NCBI RefSeq assembly: GCF_000730665.1
Contig: NZ_BBIV01000012.1
Coordinates: forward strand, 62,001 to 126,000
Source of the DNA: Pseudomonas plecoglossicida NBRC 103162 = DSM 15088
Lineage (GTDB): Bacteria > Pseudomonadota > Gammaproteobacteria > Pseudomonadales > Pseudomonadaceae
DNA: 64,000 bases
Direction: 5' to 3'
How positions within the stretch are numbered: the stretch's first letter is position 1; each line of letters begins with the position of its first letter. Shown piece after piece: positions 35,376 to 44,493 of the stretch. The translations under genes were made by a program, and so were the position numbers. The notes under the pieces were generated by a model that was given only the letters and a program-made list of their open reading frames with translations, was not told where the DNA came from and did not search any database.

Positions 35376-35788
35376 AGGTTGTGGCCGCTGAAATGCGGCT
35401 ACCCGGTAAATGTTCCTATGGAAACGTCTGAAACTTATCCGTCGCCACAAATGCTTACAACGCTGTCATACCCCCTCGATCCCATGCCTGACGGGTCTTC
35501 TCATGCGCATCTGCAGACCCGTCGGGGCAAGGGCTCGGCCATATCCTGAGGCCCTTTGGGTCGTCCTCGATAAAGCAATTAGCCATCACCCCGTACGGCT
35601 GGAAGCCTTGGTTTCAGTGGGGTGCAGCACATTGACAGCGCTTTTTCCCCGGGTATTAACTCTGCGCGGTCCAAGGCCAGAGCACGGAGCACCGCACTGG
35701 CGGGCTGGCCACATTGTCAGGGAGATACCTTTGCCATGCGCATTGCAGCACATGGCCGCCTCGCCTCTGTCGAGCAAGGCGGCCGGCC
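35376..35788. other. intergenic region with a 9 bp inverted repeat
   Basis: A 413 bp gap between the ArgE-like gene and the DcrB-like gene. It has a perfect 9 bp inverted repeat (GACGGGTCT at 35490 and AGACCCGTC at 35515) with a 16 nt spacer and no T run. A 141-codon plus-strand frame (35410-35835) runs through it and into the DcrB gene, but it has no ribosome site and an improbable composition. Nothing else was seen. Confidence 0.5.
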
Positions 35789-36403
35789 ATGATCAGAAGA
35801 ACAAGCATCTACGACCGCCTTTCAGAAAGGCGTGAAGCCGCTGAAAAAGCAGCCAGGGAACAGGCCGAACGTGACGCCGCCGCCGAAGCGGCCTTGCAAG
35901 CCGCAAAGCTGGCAGAACGTGCCAGACCGCTGCCACTGGTACCCGAGCGCAACGAACTGACCCTTGCCGGCTTGCGCCTGGTCATGCCGCCAGGGTTCGA
36001 GCTGCGCGATTGCACCACGACACTTCAGGTCGGGCAGCATCAGGTCACCCTGCACACGCAGCGCAGCCCCCTTGCACAGGGGCAGACACTCGATCGGGAG
36101 CTCGAACAGCACCTGGCAGAGGCACGCCAGCGTCACACCGAAATCACCCTCATCCGCAAGCAGGCCTGCAGCTTCGCCGGTCACGACGCGTTGCGCCTGG
36201 ATTACCGCTTCTGCAACGCCGATGAGGCCCGGCACTGCCAGGCCGTGATGCTGCTGGTCCCCGGAAGTCCCGGCCAGGAAGCACAGGCGCTCACCCTCTC
36301 CACGATCGTCGACCCCGACCAGGAGGCGTTGGCCAGCTGGTTGATCACCTTCGATGCGATGGTCGCCAACATCACCTGCGCCCCCGCAGCTGCCCAGGAG
36401 TAG
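35789..36403 (+). CDS. DcrB-related (DUF1795) protein, Rhs partner
   Basis: A 204-residue protein. Residues 10-45 form a charged Ala/Glu coiled-coil (RREAAEKAAREQAERDAAAE) not usual for this family. From about 50 a DcrB/DUF1795 domain follows: NELTLAGLRLVMPPGFELRD, then HQVTLHTQRSPL and FAGHDALRLDYRF. Stand-alone proteins of this kind precede Rhs genes at type VI secretion loci and are chaperone or adaptor proteins (EagR type). It is 5 bp before the Rhs gene and was probably its loader. ATG 35789 has AAGG 9 nt upstream. Confidence 0.82.
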   Translation: MIRRTSIYDRLSERREAAEKAAREQAERDAAAEAALQAAKLAERARPLPLVPERNELTLAGLRLVMPPGFELRDCTTTLQVGQHQVTLHTQRSPLAQGQTLDRELEQHLAEARQRHTEITLIRKQACSFAGHDALRLDYRFCNADEARHCQAVMLLVPGSPGQEAQALTLSTIVDPDQEALASWLITFDAMVANITCAPAAAQE

Positions 36404-36408
36404 GTGCC

Positions 36409-38182
36409 ATGTTCGAAGCAGCACGCTGGGGCGACGATATCGAGCACACATCGGCGCTGACCGGGTTCCTGGCGGGTGCCGTGGCCGGTTTGGCCATGGT
36501 CGCCGCCGCCTCGTTCATCATCGGCCCCGCCGTGGAGCGCGCCTTGGGCGGGCTGCTCGGCAACCCGGTGGACCTTACCTGCGGGCGCAAGGTCCTCACG
36601 GACGAAGCCGATTTCGTCATCCCCGGCCTCATGCCCATCGAATGGTCACGGTTCTATGCCAGTGACCTGGACACCGGCAGCGTGCTGGGGCGTGGCTGGA
36701 CATTGCCCTGGGAACAGAGCCTGCGCCGCAACGGCTGCTTCGTGTACCTGAACGACAACCAGGGCCGCAGCGTTCCTTTCGTCGATGTCGAGCCGGGTGA
36801 GCGCATTTACAACCCGCACGAACAACTGACGCTGGTCCGCACTATCGGTGGGCACTACATCCTGCAGACCCTCGACAACCTGTTCTTCTATTTCGGCGAA
36901 GTGCCCAACGACAACCGTGAAGTGCCCCTGCAGCGCCTGGAAAACGCTCTGGGCCATTACCTGCACCTCACCCGCAATGCCGACGGTTGCCTCACCGACA
37001 TCAGCGCACCTGGTGGGATCCGCCTGCACCTGCACTACGAGGCCCCTTTCGGCCGCCTGACCTCGGTCAAGCGCATCGTTGACGATGCTGCCGTGGAAAC
37101 CCTCGTGCAGTATCGCTACGACAGCGCAGGCCAACTGGTCCACGTCACCAACCGCAACGGCGATACCTCCCGCACCTTCGGCTACGACGATGGCCTGATG
37201 GACCGCCACAGCAATGCCCTGGGCCTGATCTGCGAGTACCGGTGGGATGAGATCGAGGGCCAGCGGCGCGTGGTCGAACACTCGACCAGCGATGGCGAGC
37301 ATTACCAGTTTCGCTATGACACGGCTGCCCGAACCAGCTGGGCCACGGATGCGCTGGGCCGCGAGTTGCAGATCCAGTACAACGAGGACAACCGCATCAT
37401 CGCCAGCCGCCAAGATCACCCGCGATGCGCATCAGGCATTCGACTACGACGACGCGGATCGCCTGCTGAGCATCCAGCGCAAACCAAGCGGCATCGGCAA
37501 GCAACTCGGCATCAGCGAAGAAACGCTGGGATACCGCTACGACCTGCTCGGCCGGCTGACGCAGGAAATCACCACCGACGATGTCCTGGCCTACGAGTAT
37601 GACTTGCTGAGCAATCTGACCACCCTCACCCTGCCGGACGGGCGCAAGCTCAACCACCTGTACTACGGCAGCGGCCACCTGCACCAGCTGAACCTGGATG
37701 GCCAGGTGATCAGCGATATCGAGCGCGATGACCTGCACCGCGAGGTGTACCGGACCCAGGGCAAGCTCACCAGTTGCTTCGGCTATGACGCCATGGGGCG
37801 CAAGGCCTGGCAGTTCGCGTCGACCTTACCCGCCGACAAACTCTCCCAGGTGCACAACGCCGGGATCCACACATCGTTGCTGGTGGAGCATGCCTACAAC
37901 CCGATCCACCGGCGATACCAGTACGACCCGGCAGGTGAGTTGACCCGTACGCTCGACAAGCTGCGCGGGGAGATCAAGTACGACTACGAAGCCAATGGCC
38001 GGTTGCGCAGCCGGGATACCGGCTCACTGGTAGGCAGCGAGGAATTTCGTTACGACCCGGCCGGGAATCGCCTGGACTTCAATGCGCGGCGGTTTGCCAA
38101 GGTCAGGGACAACCGGATTCCGAACTGGCAGAACCACGAATTGAAGCGCTTCTGGTTTTGGAGGCACCTCCGAGCCTCATAG
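36409..38182 (+). pseudogene. broken Rhs-family protein (frameshift and truncated end)
   Basis: The first frame runs from ATG 36409 for about 335 codons: a hydrophobic N-terminus (LTGFLAGAVAGLAMVAAAS), then the DUF6531 region (DLTCGRKVLTDEADFVIPG, YASDLDTGSVLGRGW) and YD repeats. Near 37405-37420 homology jumps to the +1 frame (AKITRDAHQAFDYDDADRL), which continues through more YD repeats (LGYRYDLLGRLTQEI, FRYDPAGNRLDFNARRF). The end breaks after IPNWQNHE and is replaced by an unrelated tail ending at the TAG at 38182. The core with DPxGxx motif, the self-cleavage site and the toxin tip are all missing. This is a dead or immunity-free relic. Confidence 0.88.
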
Positions 38183-38204
38183 TCAGGCTCAAATTGGAGG
38201 TGCC
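38163..38204. repeat. long bipartite hairpin at the end of the broken Rhs gene
   Basis: A perfect outer stem of 9 bp (GGCACCTCC at 38163 with GGAGGTGCC at 38196) encloses a perfect 6 bp inner stem (GAGCCT with AGGCTC) with a 7 nt loop; AAATT bulges on one side. The Rhs tail runs out in the loop. It may be a terminator-like structure or the footprint of a mobile or recombination event. Confidence 0.6.
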
Positions 38205-38284
38205 AACGTCTTGCGATTGACTAGCGAGCGATCCGCTTCAGATGTCTGACTACTGTATCAACGCCGCAAAGCGGCCCCAAGGAT

Positions 38285-39553
38285 TCAGAAGGTCGCCTTG
38301 ACCTGCAACCCGACCACCAGCGCATTGTCGATGTCTTTGCCGGAGAAGGCCCCCGGCTCGATGATGTACTGCACATCCGGCCGCAGGTTCAGCCACGGCG
38401 TGGCCTGGTAGCCATAGCTCAGTTCGATCAACTGCTCGGCGCTGTCGATGTTGGGGAACGGTTGCCCGGCATTGGCGGTGGCATCCTCCAGCACATCCCG
38501 GCTGCGCGGGTTGGGCACGGCGCGGCCATAACCCAGGGCCAGGGTGTCGCGCGGTCGGCTTGCGAACGGCTTGTACAGCACGACACCTGCGCCATACCAC
38601 TTGGTGAACGGCGATGCCGCCTCGCTCGAGGCCGAGTACTGGCCGAAGGCATGAAGACTGCGGCCTGGCGAACCGGCATCGTTCCACACCGCCTGGTCGA
38701 CCAGCACATAGTGGCCGCCACGGCCGGACACGTCCTCGTCGCTGCCAATACGCTTCACGTCGGAGCTGTCGTAGTAGTAACCCAGCTTGTACTCACCCGG
38801 CAGCTCGCCCTGCAGCTTGTACACCAGCTCCACCGGCAGCACCGTACCGGTGGTGTGCTTGGGCCCCAGGTGCCAGGCACGGCTGGAGTTGCCGTTGCTT
38901 TGCGGGTCGACGTTGAACGCCGCCACGCGCAACTGCCAGGCGGGCGACAGGTCGTATTTGACCCGTACGCCGAGGTGGGCGTTGGGGTAGTTGGTCCAGC
39001 CGCTGCCACCGGACATGTTCAGCGGGTGGCCGCAGAAGCCGGCGTTCATGAAGTTGCACAGGATGCCGCTGTCCAGGCCGCCGAGGTCGTTGCCCATGGC
39101 CATGTAGCCGAGCTTGACGTCGAGCGCCGGGGTGAACAGGGTGCGCTCGTAGCTGAGCTCGGTCAGGCGGGTGTACAGGCCACCGTAGTTTTCCTGGATC
39201 GGCAGGCGGTTGCCCACCAGGTCTTCCGAGGCGCTGTTGCCGCGGCGGTCGTTGAGGGTCAGCTGGACCTTGCCGCCGTTGTCCAGGCCGTACAGTTTCG
39301 ACAGGTCGAACTGCACGCCGAGCTTGAGGTTCTGCGAATAACGGGCGGAGCGGTGCAGTCCACCGTGGGCGTTGTAGGCGGTTTCACCGCTGTAGTCGCC
39401 GGTGAACCTGATGCCGTCATCTTCGAGCTGGTGACGCAGGCCGCCCCAGTCGCCGGTCATCGTGTTGCGGGTCATCAGGTCGCCCTCGGCCAGGGCGGTG
39501 GTGCTGGCCAGGGCCAACAGCAGGGGAGCAATAGTGCGAAAAGCGGATGGCAT
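38285..39553 (-). CDS. oprB: carbohydrate-selective porin OprB
   Basis: A 422-residue OprB-family outer-membrane porin. Residues 1-22 are a signal peptide (LLLALASTTALA). The family start DLMTRNTMTGDWGGLRHQLEDDGI is present, and the barrel ends in a typical strand NALVVGLQVKATF with C-terminal Phe. It lets glucose and other sugars enter the periplasm. It is downstream of gcd on the same strand, with a REP pair in between, which suits uptake of the sugar that gcd oxidises. The order matches the known gcd-oprB arrangement of P. putida. Confidence 0.93.
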   Translation of the reverse strand: MPSAFRTIAPLLLALASTTALAEGDLMTRNTMTGDWGGLRHQLEDDGIRFTGDYSGETAYNAHGGLHRSARYSQNLKLGVQFDLSKLYGLDNGGKVQLTLNDRRGNSASEDLVGNRLPIQENYGGLYTRLTELSYERTLFTPALDVKLGYMAMGNDLGGLDSGILCNFMNAGFCGHPLNMSGGSGWTNYPNAHLGVRVKYDLSPAWQLRVAAFNVDPQSNGNSSRAWHLGPKHTTGTVLPVELVYKLQGELPGEYKLGYYYDSSDVKRIGSDEDVSGRGGHYVLVDQAVWNDAGSPGRSLHAFGQYSASSEAASPFTKWYGAGVVLYKPFASRPRDTLALGYGRAVPNPRSRDVLEDATANAGQPFPNIDSAEQLIELSYGYQATPWLNLRPDVQYIIEPGAFSGKDIDNALVVGLQVKATF

Positions 39554-39579
39554 TGCGGGGTCTCGATTGAACGTTTAGG

Positions 39580-39652
39580 GCCTCATCGCCGGCAAGCCGG
39601 CTCCCACAGGTTGTAAACAAGACCTGGTGGGAGCCGGCTTGCCGGCGATAAG
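39580..39652. repeat. inverted pair of REP elements (BIME) between oprB and gcd
   Basis: Two REP copies in opposite orientation: CCTCATCGCCGGCAAGCCGG ending in CTCCCACAGG (39581-39610), and TGGGAGCCGGCTTGCCGGCG (39629-39648), separated by about 18 bp. Confidence 0.9.
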
Positions 39653-39663
39653 AGCGACGCGAT

Positions 39664-42081
39664 TTACGGCAAGGCGTAGGCCATTACATAGTCGCCACGG
39701 TCGGTCGACTGACGGGCACCACCGGCGGTGACGACCACATACTGCTTGCCGGTCTTGGGCGAAACATAGGTCATCGGGCCACCCTGGCTACCTACCGGTA
39801 GGCGGGCTTTCCAGACTTCGTTGCCGTTGCTGCTGTCGTAGGCGCGCAGGTAGAAGTCCTGGGTACCGGCAATGAAGATCAAGCCACCTTGGGTCGACAG
39901 GGTGCCGCCCAGGGTCGGCAGGCCGATCTTGATCGGCAGGTGCATGCGGATGCCCAGGGGGCCTGTGTCTTCCACGGTACCGACCGGCACCTGCCAGGCG
40001 ACCTGGCGGGTCTTCATGTCGATGGCGGTGAGGGTGCCGAATGGTGGCGCCTGGCACGGGATGCCGGCCACCGACAGGAAGCGGTTCTTGTTCACCGCAT
40101 ACGGGGTGCCCTTGAGCGGCACGGCGCCCATGCCGGTGTTCAGCGCCTCGCCACCGGAGGTGGCCTGGCCCTTGTTCTGCGACGGGATCATCTGGATCCA
40201 CAGGCCCAGGCGCATGTCGTTGACGAAGATGAAGCCGTGCACCGGGTCGGTGGAGATGCTGCCCCAGTTCATGCCACCCAGCGATCCCGGGAAGCTCAGC
40301 GACAGGTCGGTACCCGGCGCGGTGTACAGGCCGTCGTAGCGCATTTTCTTGAAGTCGATGCGGCACAGCAACTGGTCATAAGGCGTGGCGCCCCACATGT
40401 CCGATTCGGTCAGGGTCTGCGCGCCGATTTGCGGCATGCCCACCGATTTGGGCTGGGTCGGGGAATAGGGCTCGTTGGGGATGTTGCTTGGCTTGACCGG
40501 GACTTCATCGACCTGGGTCAGCGGCTTGCCGGTGGCGCGGTCGAGCACGTAGATCTGCCCGGCCTTGGTGCTGATCACCACGGCAGGCACGCTGTTGCCG
40601 TCGTCCTTGGTGAAGTCGATCAGGCTCGGCTGCATCGGCAGGTCGAAGTCCCACAGGTCGTTGTGCACGGTCTGGAACACCCACTTCTGGTTGCCGGTGG
40701 TGGCATCCAGGGCCAGCACCGATGCGCCGTAGGTGTGATCCAGCTTGCTGCGTTCGACGCCGTAGATGTCGGTGGACGACGAGCCCATGGGCAGGAACAG
40801 GGTGTTCATCGCCGGGTCGTAGGACATCGGTGCCCAGCTGTTGGGGGTGCTGCGCACGTAGGTGCTGTCGCCCTGGGGGGCCTGGCGATCTTCCGGGTTG
40901 CCCGGGTCGAAGGCCCAGCGCATTTCACCGGTGATCACGTCGAAACCACGGATCACACCGCCAGGCATGTCGGTCTGGACGTTGTCGGCGACACGCCCGC
41001 CCACCACCACGGTGGTGCCGGCCATCAGCGGTGCCGAGGACAGCTGGTAGTAAGAGTCCGGCACGTTACCCAGGCCTGCCATCAGGTTGACCTGGCCGTT
41101 GTTGCCGAAGCCTTGGCAGAACGCGCCGGTGTCGGCGTCGACTGCGATCAGGCGGCCGTCGATGGTGTTGGTCAGCAGCCGACGCTGGCAGTTGGCACCG
41201 GCCGGCACGCTGGCGACGGTGATCGGCGAACTGTTCGGCTGGGTCGGCTGGGCGATCGCGGCCGTGGCGTCGAAGTAGGCCATGCCGCGGCAGCGCTGCC
41301 AGACCTTGGACTGGGCGTTGATCGCGTTCTTCCACAGCTCCTTGCCAGTGTCGGCGTCGAGGGCGATGAGGTTGTTGTGCGGGGTGCAGATGAACACCTT
41401 GTTGCCGACCTGCAACGGGGTCAGCTGGTCTTCGGCACCGTTGCCGTCGCTGATGGCGACATCGCCAGTGTGGTAGGTCCAGGCCACCTTGAGCTTGTCG
41501 ACGTTGTCGCGGTTGATCTGGTCAAGTGCGGCGAAGCGGCTGCCGCCTTCGGTGTTGCCGTAGTGGGCCCAGTCCTTCTGCGCCTTGCCGGCTTCCACCG
41601 GGGTCATGCCCGGGCCATTGCCGGTAGGGGCGACGCTTGGGTGCGCGACGAACATGTTGCCGGCAGCGATCACCAGCACCACGGCCAGCACGCCTGCGAT
41701 GCCGTAGGCACCTCGGCCGGTGTTGCCGCCATTGGCGCGGGCAAGCAGTGGGTAGACCAGCGCCACCACCATGCCGATCGCACCGAACATGAACAGGCGC
41801 GAGAACAGTGGCCAGAACACCAGTCCGGCGTCGACCAGTGCCCATAGCGCGGTGCCGACCAGAAATGCAGCGTACAGCCAGGCACCGGCCTTCTTGCAGC
41901 GAGCGATGAGCACGCCGGCGATGGCCATGGCCAGCCCGCCGACCAGGAAGTACCAGGAACCGCCCAGGCCGGCGAGCTTGACGCCGCCAGCCACGAGCAG
42001 CAGGCCGAGCAGGGCGATGATCACGCCCAAGCCGACCAGGATGATTTTTGTGGCGCCAGAGGCGCGCGGTGTTTCGTTCAT
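39664..42081 (-). CDS. gcd: membrane-bound PQQ-dependent glucose dehydrogenase
   Basis: An 805-residue quinoprotein. The N-terminus has five hydrophobic helices (about 15-150: ILVGLGVIIALLGLLL and on), which anchor it in the inner membrane and pass electrons to ubiquinone. The rest is an eight-bladed PQQ propeller in the periplasm, with W-motifs such as AWTYHTGDVA, VFICTPHNNLIALD, and WDFDLPMQPSLIDF, and the C-terminal GKQYVVVTAGG. It oxidises glucose to gluconate. Length is normal. It sits next to oprB. The gene has GAGAT before the ATG. Confidence 0.95.
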   Translation of the reverse strand: MNETPRASGATKIILVGLGVIIALLGLLLVAGGVKLAGLGGSWYFLVGGLAMAIAGVLIARCKKAGAWLYAAFLVGTALWALVDAGLVFWPLFSRLFMFGAIGMVVALVYPLLARANGGNTGRGAYGIAGVLAVVLVIAAGNMFVAHPSVAPTGNGPGMTPVEAGKAQKDWAHYGNTEGGSRFAALDQINRDNVDKLKVAWTYHTGDVAISDGNGAEDQLTPLQVGNKVFICTPHNNLIALDADTGKELWKNAINAQSKVWQRCRGMAYFDATAAIAQPTQPNSSPITVASVPAGANCQRRLLTNTIDGRLIAVDADTGAFCQGFGNNGQVNLMAGLGNVPDSYYQLSSAPLMAGTTVVVGGRVADNVQTDMPGGVIRGFDVITGEMRWAFDPGNPEDRQAPQGDSTYVRSTPNSWAPMSYDPAMNTLFLPMGSSSTDIYGVERSKLDHTYGASVLALDATTGNQKWVFQTVHNDLWDFDLPMQPSLIDFTKDDGNSVPAVVISTKAGQIYVLDRATGKPLTQVDEVPVKPSNIPNEPYSPTQPKSVGMPQIGAQTLTESDMWGATPYDQLLCRIDFKKMRYDGLYTAPGTDLSLSFPGSLGGMNWGSISTDPVHGFIFVNDMRLGLWIQMIPSQNKGQATSGGEALNTGMGAVPLKGTPYAVNKNRFLSVAGIPCQAPPFGTLTAIDMKTRQVAWQVPVGTVEDTGPLGIRMHLPIKIGLPTLGGTLSTQGGLIFIAGTQDFYLRAYDSSNGNEVWKARLPVGSQGGPMTYVSPKTGKQYVVVTAGGARQSTDRGDYVMAYALP

Positions 42082-42256
42082 GCCAGGGATCTCAGCAGGT
42101 GGAATGCGCGCAGTTTAAGCCCTTAGCAAGCTAATTAACAAGTTAGTACAAAATCTCATGAGGCTGATTGTCGCAGGGTGAAACTTGCCAAGTCGTGGCT
42201 AAAAGTTTAGATCGAGGAGGGAAAATTGATTGAAATTCGTTGTTCTGGCGAATTGC

Positions 42257-42586
42257 TCAGCGGTAGAAAATGGCGAGCCAAAGCGTGGTTTCGGCTGTTG
42301 AGGTCCACTCCACCCGATGCCGGCAATGGGCGGGAATATCGAGGCAATCGCCTGGCACCAGCAGCCGTGTCCAGTGCTCGTGCTCCAGGTGCAAGCCGGC
42401 GCGACCCGTGAGCAGCAGGATCCATTCACTTTCTTCCTGGTCGTACCAGAAGCCCGGCGCACTGGCCTGCCCGCAGGAAACGATGCGTTCGATGCGCACG
42501 CCGGGCCGCCGCAGAAGTTGATCGACGCGCTCGGCTTGAGCGGGGTCGCAGGCGGGCACAAGGGCCAGCAGGTTGGTCGGGATCAT
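42257..42586 (-). CDS. small cupin-domain protein
   Basis: A 109-residue single cupin. The conserved cupin pattern is reduced: SEWILLLTGRAGLHLEHEHWTRLLVPGD for motif 1 and CLDIPAHCRHRVEW for motif 2, where the His of motif 2 is kept. It resembles the cupin proteins found with sugar or amino-acid enzymes, but no function is clear. ATG 42586 (GGTGAG 10 nt upstream) is preferred over 42601. Confidence 0.8.
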   Translation of the reverse strand: MIPTNLLALVPACDPAQAERVDQLLRRPGVRIERIVSCGQASAPGFWYDQEESEWILLLTGRAGLHLEHEHWTRLLVPGDCLDIPAHCRHRVEWTSTAETTLWLAIFYR

Positions 42587-42656
42587 TGCCGGTCTCACCA
42601 TGACGCGTTGCGTTCACTATGGACGCGGCCCGGGCTTCTTGCCGCCCTGCAAAGCC

Positions 42657-43268
42657 CTATCGGCTGAGCGGCAGAGCAACGCCAATCAACGCGAACAGGC
42701 TGCCGCAGCAACGGTTGAAGCCCTTGCCGCCCTTGGTCAGCCAAGGCCGAACACGGAACGCCAGCCGTGCCAGCAGGTACTCGACCATGAACTCCACGCT
42801 GGCGAAGGTCGCCGCCATCACCACGAACTGCAGCAGCAACCCACGTTGCGGGTCGATGAATTGCGGCAGGAAGGCGCCATAGAACAACAGCACCTTGGGG
42901 TTGGCGATGGCCGACAACAACCCTTGGCGGAACAGGCCGACATTACCCAGGCGGGCGGCGCGCTGGCTGTGCTCCAGCTGCAGGGCAGGGCTGCGCCAGA
43001 GCTGGATGCCCAGCCACAACAGGTAAGCCCCGCCTACCCATTTGAGCACGGTCAGCACGGACGCCGAGGTCTGCAACAAGGCGCTCAGGCCGAACATGGC
43101 CAAGGCGATCAACGCGCTGAAGCCGAACACCCCGCCCACGATCGTGAACAAGGTGCGACGCGCGCCGTAGAGTGCGCCATGGGTCAGGGCCAGCAAGCTG
43201 TTGGGGCCTGGCGTCAGCGACAGGCCGATGCTAGCGAGCAGATAGATCAACCAGGTGTTCAGTGCCAT
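42657..43268 (-). CDS. LysE/RhtB-family amino acid exporter
   Basis: A 203-residue inner-membrane protein of the RhtB type: LSLTPGPNSLLALTHGA at 16-32, and GGAYLLWLGIQLWR. About six hydrophobic helices. It exports an amino acid or homoserine-lactone-like compound. AAGG stands 8 nt before the ATG. It is divergent from a GlxA-type regulator with a 101 bp gap, which suggests that the regulator controls it. Confidence 0.9.
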   Translation of the reverse strand: MALNTWLIYLLASIGLSLTPGPNSLLALTHGALYGARRTLFTIVGGVFGFSALIALAMFGLSALLQTSASVLTVLKWVGGAYLLWLGIQLWRSPALQLEHSQRAARLGNVGLFRQGLLSAIANPKVLLFYGAFLPQFIDPQRGLLLQFVVMAATFASVEFMVEYLLARLAFRVRPWLTKGGKGFNRCCGSLFALIGVALPLSR

Positions 43269-43369
43269 GTGAAGTGCCTTCGAGTTGCAATGCAGATGAG
43301 TCTAAGGGACGACCAGGGCATCGAAGGGTATCATCTGGTCATTTGATGGTACTTTTTGGACGCTTTGCC

Positions 43370-44335
43370 ATGTCGCCTGATATCCGCCTGCTCATCGTGC
43401 CGTTGCCCGAATTTGCGCTGTTGCCCTTTGGCGCCTTTCTCGACAAGTTGCGCTTCAGTGCCGACGATGAAGACTACAGCCGCCAGCGTTATTGCAGCTG
43501 GACGCTGGGCAGCCTGACGGGCGAGCCCGTGGCGTCGAGCAGCGGGGCGGTGCTCCAGGTGGAGGCCATCGGCGAACAGCGGCTGGCGGACTACGACTAC
43601 CTGGTGCTGTTCGGCAGCCGCAATGCCGAGGCCACGGCGAGCCTGGCGCCGCACTACAACAGCCTGCTCAAGCGTGCGACCCGAGCTGGCGTGAAGCTGG
43701 TCGGCATCGACAATGCCGCGTTCCTGATGGCGGCCTGCGGTTTGCTGGACGGGCACAAGGTGGTGGTGCACTGGCGCCATGAAGCCGAGTTCCGGGCAAG
43801 CTTCCCGCACCTGAACGTGCTGCGTGAGCAGTTGTACTGCATCGACAGGGGGCGTATCACCTGCGCCGGCGGTACGGCCGCCATCGACCTGGCGGTGGAG
43901 TTGCTGTCACACGGCTGTGGGCGCGCACGTGCGCTCAAGGGGCTGGCCGACATGCTGGTGGACGAGTCCCGCGACAGCCGCCATGCCCTGCGCTCGCTGG
44001 AAGCCGGGGCAGGGCAGGGGCGCCAGGTGCAGCGCGCCCTGGCGTTGATGCGTCACCATCTGGCGGCGCGGCTTTCTATCGAGCAGCTGGCGGTCGAGCT
44101 GGGCATCAGCCGGCGGCAGCTGGACCGTCAGTTCCAGGCCAGCCATGGCATGAGTGCCAAAGCCTGGTGGCAGGAGTTGCGCCTGCAGCAGGCGCGCTGG
44201 CGTTTGCTCAATTCCAGCCACAGCCTCGGGCAGATCGCCGATGAGGTGGGGCTGGGCGATGCCAGTTACCTGGGACGATGCGTGCGGCGGCGCTTTGGCT
44301 GCACAGCGCTGGCGTTGCGCAGAACCGCTGTGTGA
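43370..44335 (+). CDS. GlxA-family AraC-type transcriptional regulator (DJ-1/PfpI domain)
   Basis: A 321-residue regulator. The first 190 residues form a DJ-1/PfpI (class I glutamine-amidotransferase-like) sensor with no obvious catalytic Cys at the usual elbow: GVKLVGIDNAAFLMAACGLLDGH. The C-terminal 100 residues hold two AraC helix-turn-helix motifs (LSIEQLAVELGISRRQLDRQF, then SLGQIADEVGLGDASYLGR). It is the ArgR/GbdR/CdhR-like type that controls amino acid or betaine metabolism. Start ATG 43370. Divergent from the LysE exporter. Confidence 0.88.
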   Translation: MSPDIRLLIVPLPEFALLPFGAFLDKLRFSADDEDYSRQRYCSWTLGSLTGEPVASSSGAVLQVEAIGEQRLADYDYLVLFGSRNAEATASLAPHYNSLLKRATRAGVKLVGIDNAAFLMAACGLLDGHKVVVHWRHEAEFRASFPHLNVLREQLYCIDRGRITCAGGTAAIDLAVELLSHGCGRARALKGLADMLVDESRDSRHALRSLEAGAGQGRQVQRALALMRHHLAARLSIEQLAVELGISRRQLDRQFQASHGMSAKAWWQELRLQQARWRLLNSSHSLGQIADEVGLGDASYLGRCVRRRFGCTALALRRTAV

Positions 44336-44357
44336 GCGAGCCAGGGTCAAGGCGTTT

Positions 44358-44478
44358 ACAGAAGCTGTGGGAAAACCTGCGAGAGAAGCTGTGGGAGAAC
44401 TTGTGGGAGCCGGCTTGCCGGCGATGAGGCCTGGGTAGGCAAAACGGGCCTCATCGCCGGCAAGCCGGCTCCTACAGG
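44358..44478. repeat. REP pair with tandem GTGGGAG units in front
   Basis: Two opposite REP copies (44403-44431 and 44447-44478). In front of the first, the REP tail motif GAAGCTGTGGGA occurs twice at 44360 and 44386, followed by TTGTGGGAG, as if the REP end had been copied in tandem. Confidence 0.8.
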
Positions 44479-44493
44479 GATCGCGTCGCTGTC

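Noticed and set aside
35410..35835. 141-codon plus-strand ORF between the ArgE-like and DcrB-like genes
   Set aside because: No ribosome site, odd composition, and overlaps the start of the DcrB-like gene.
38163..38204. integron attC site
   Set aside because: The hairpin lacks the flanking GTTRRRY and RYYYAAC boxes and no integrase or cassette is near.
39889..41847. 652-codon plus-strand ORF
   Set aside because: Shadow of gcd, which is fully recognisable on the minus strand.
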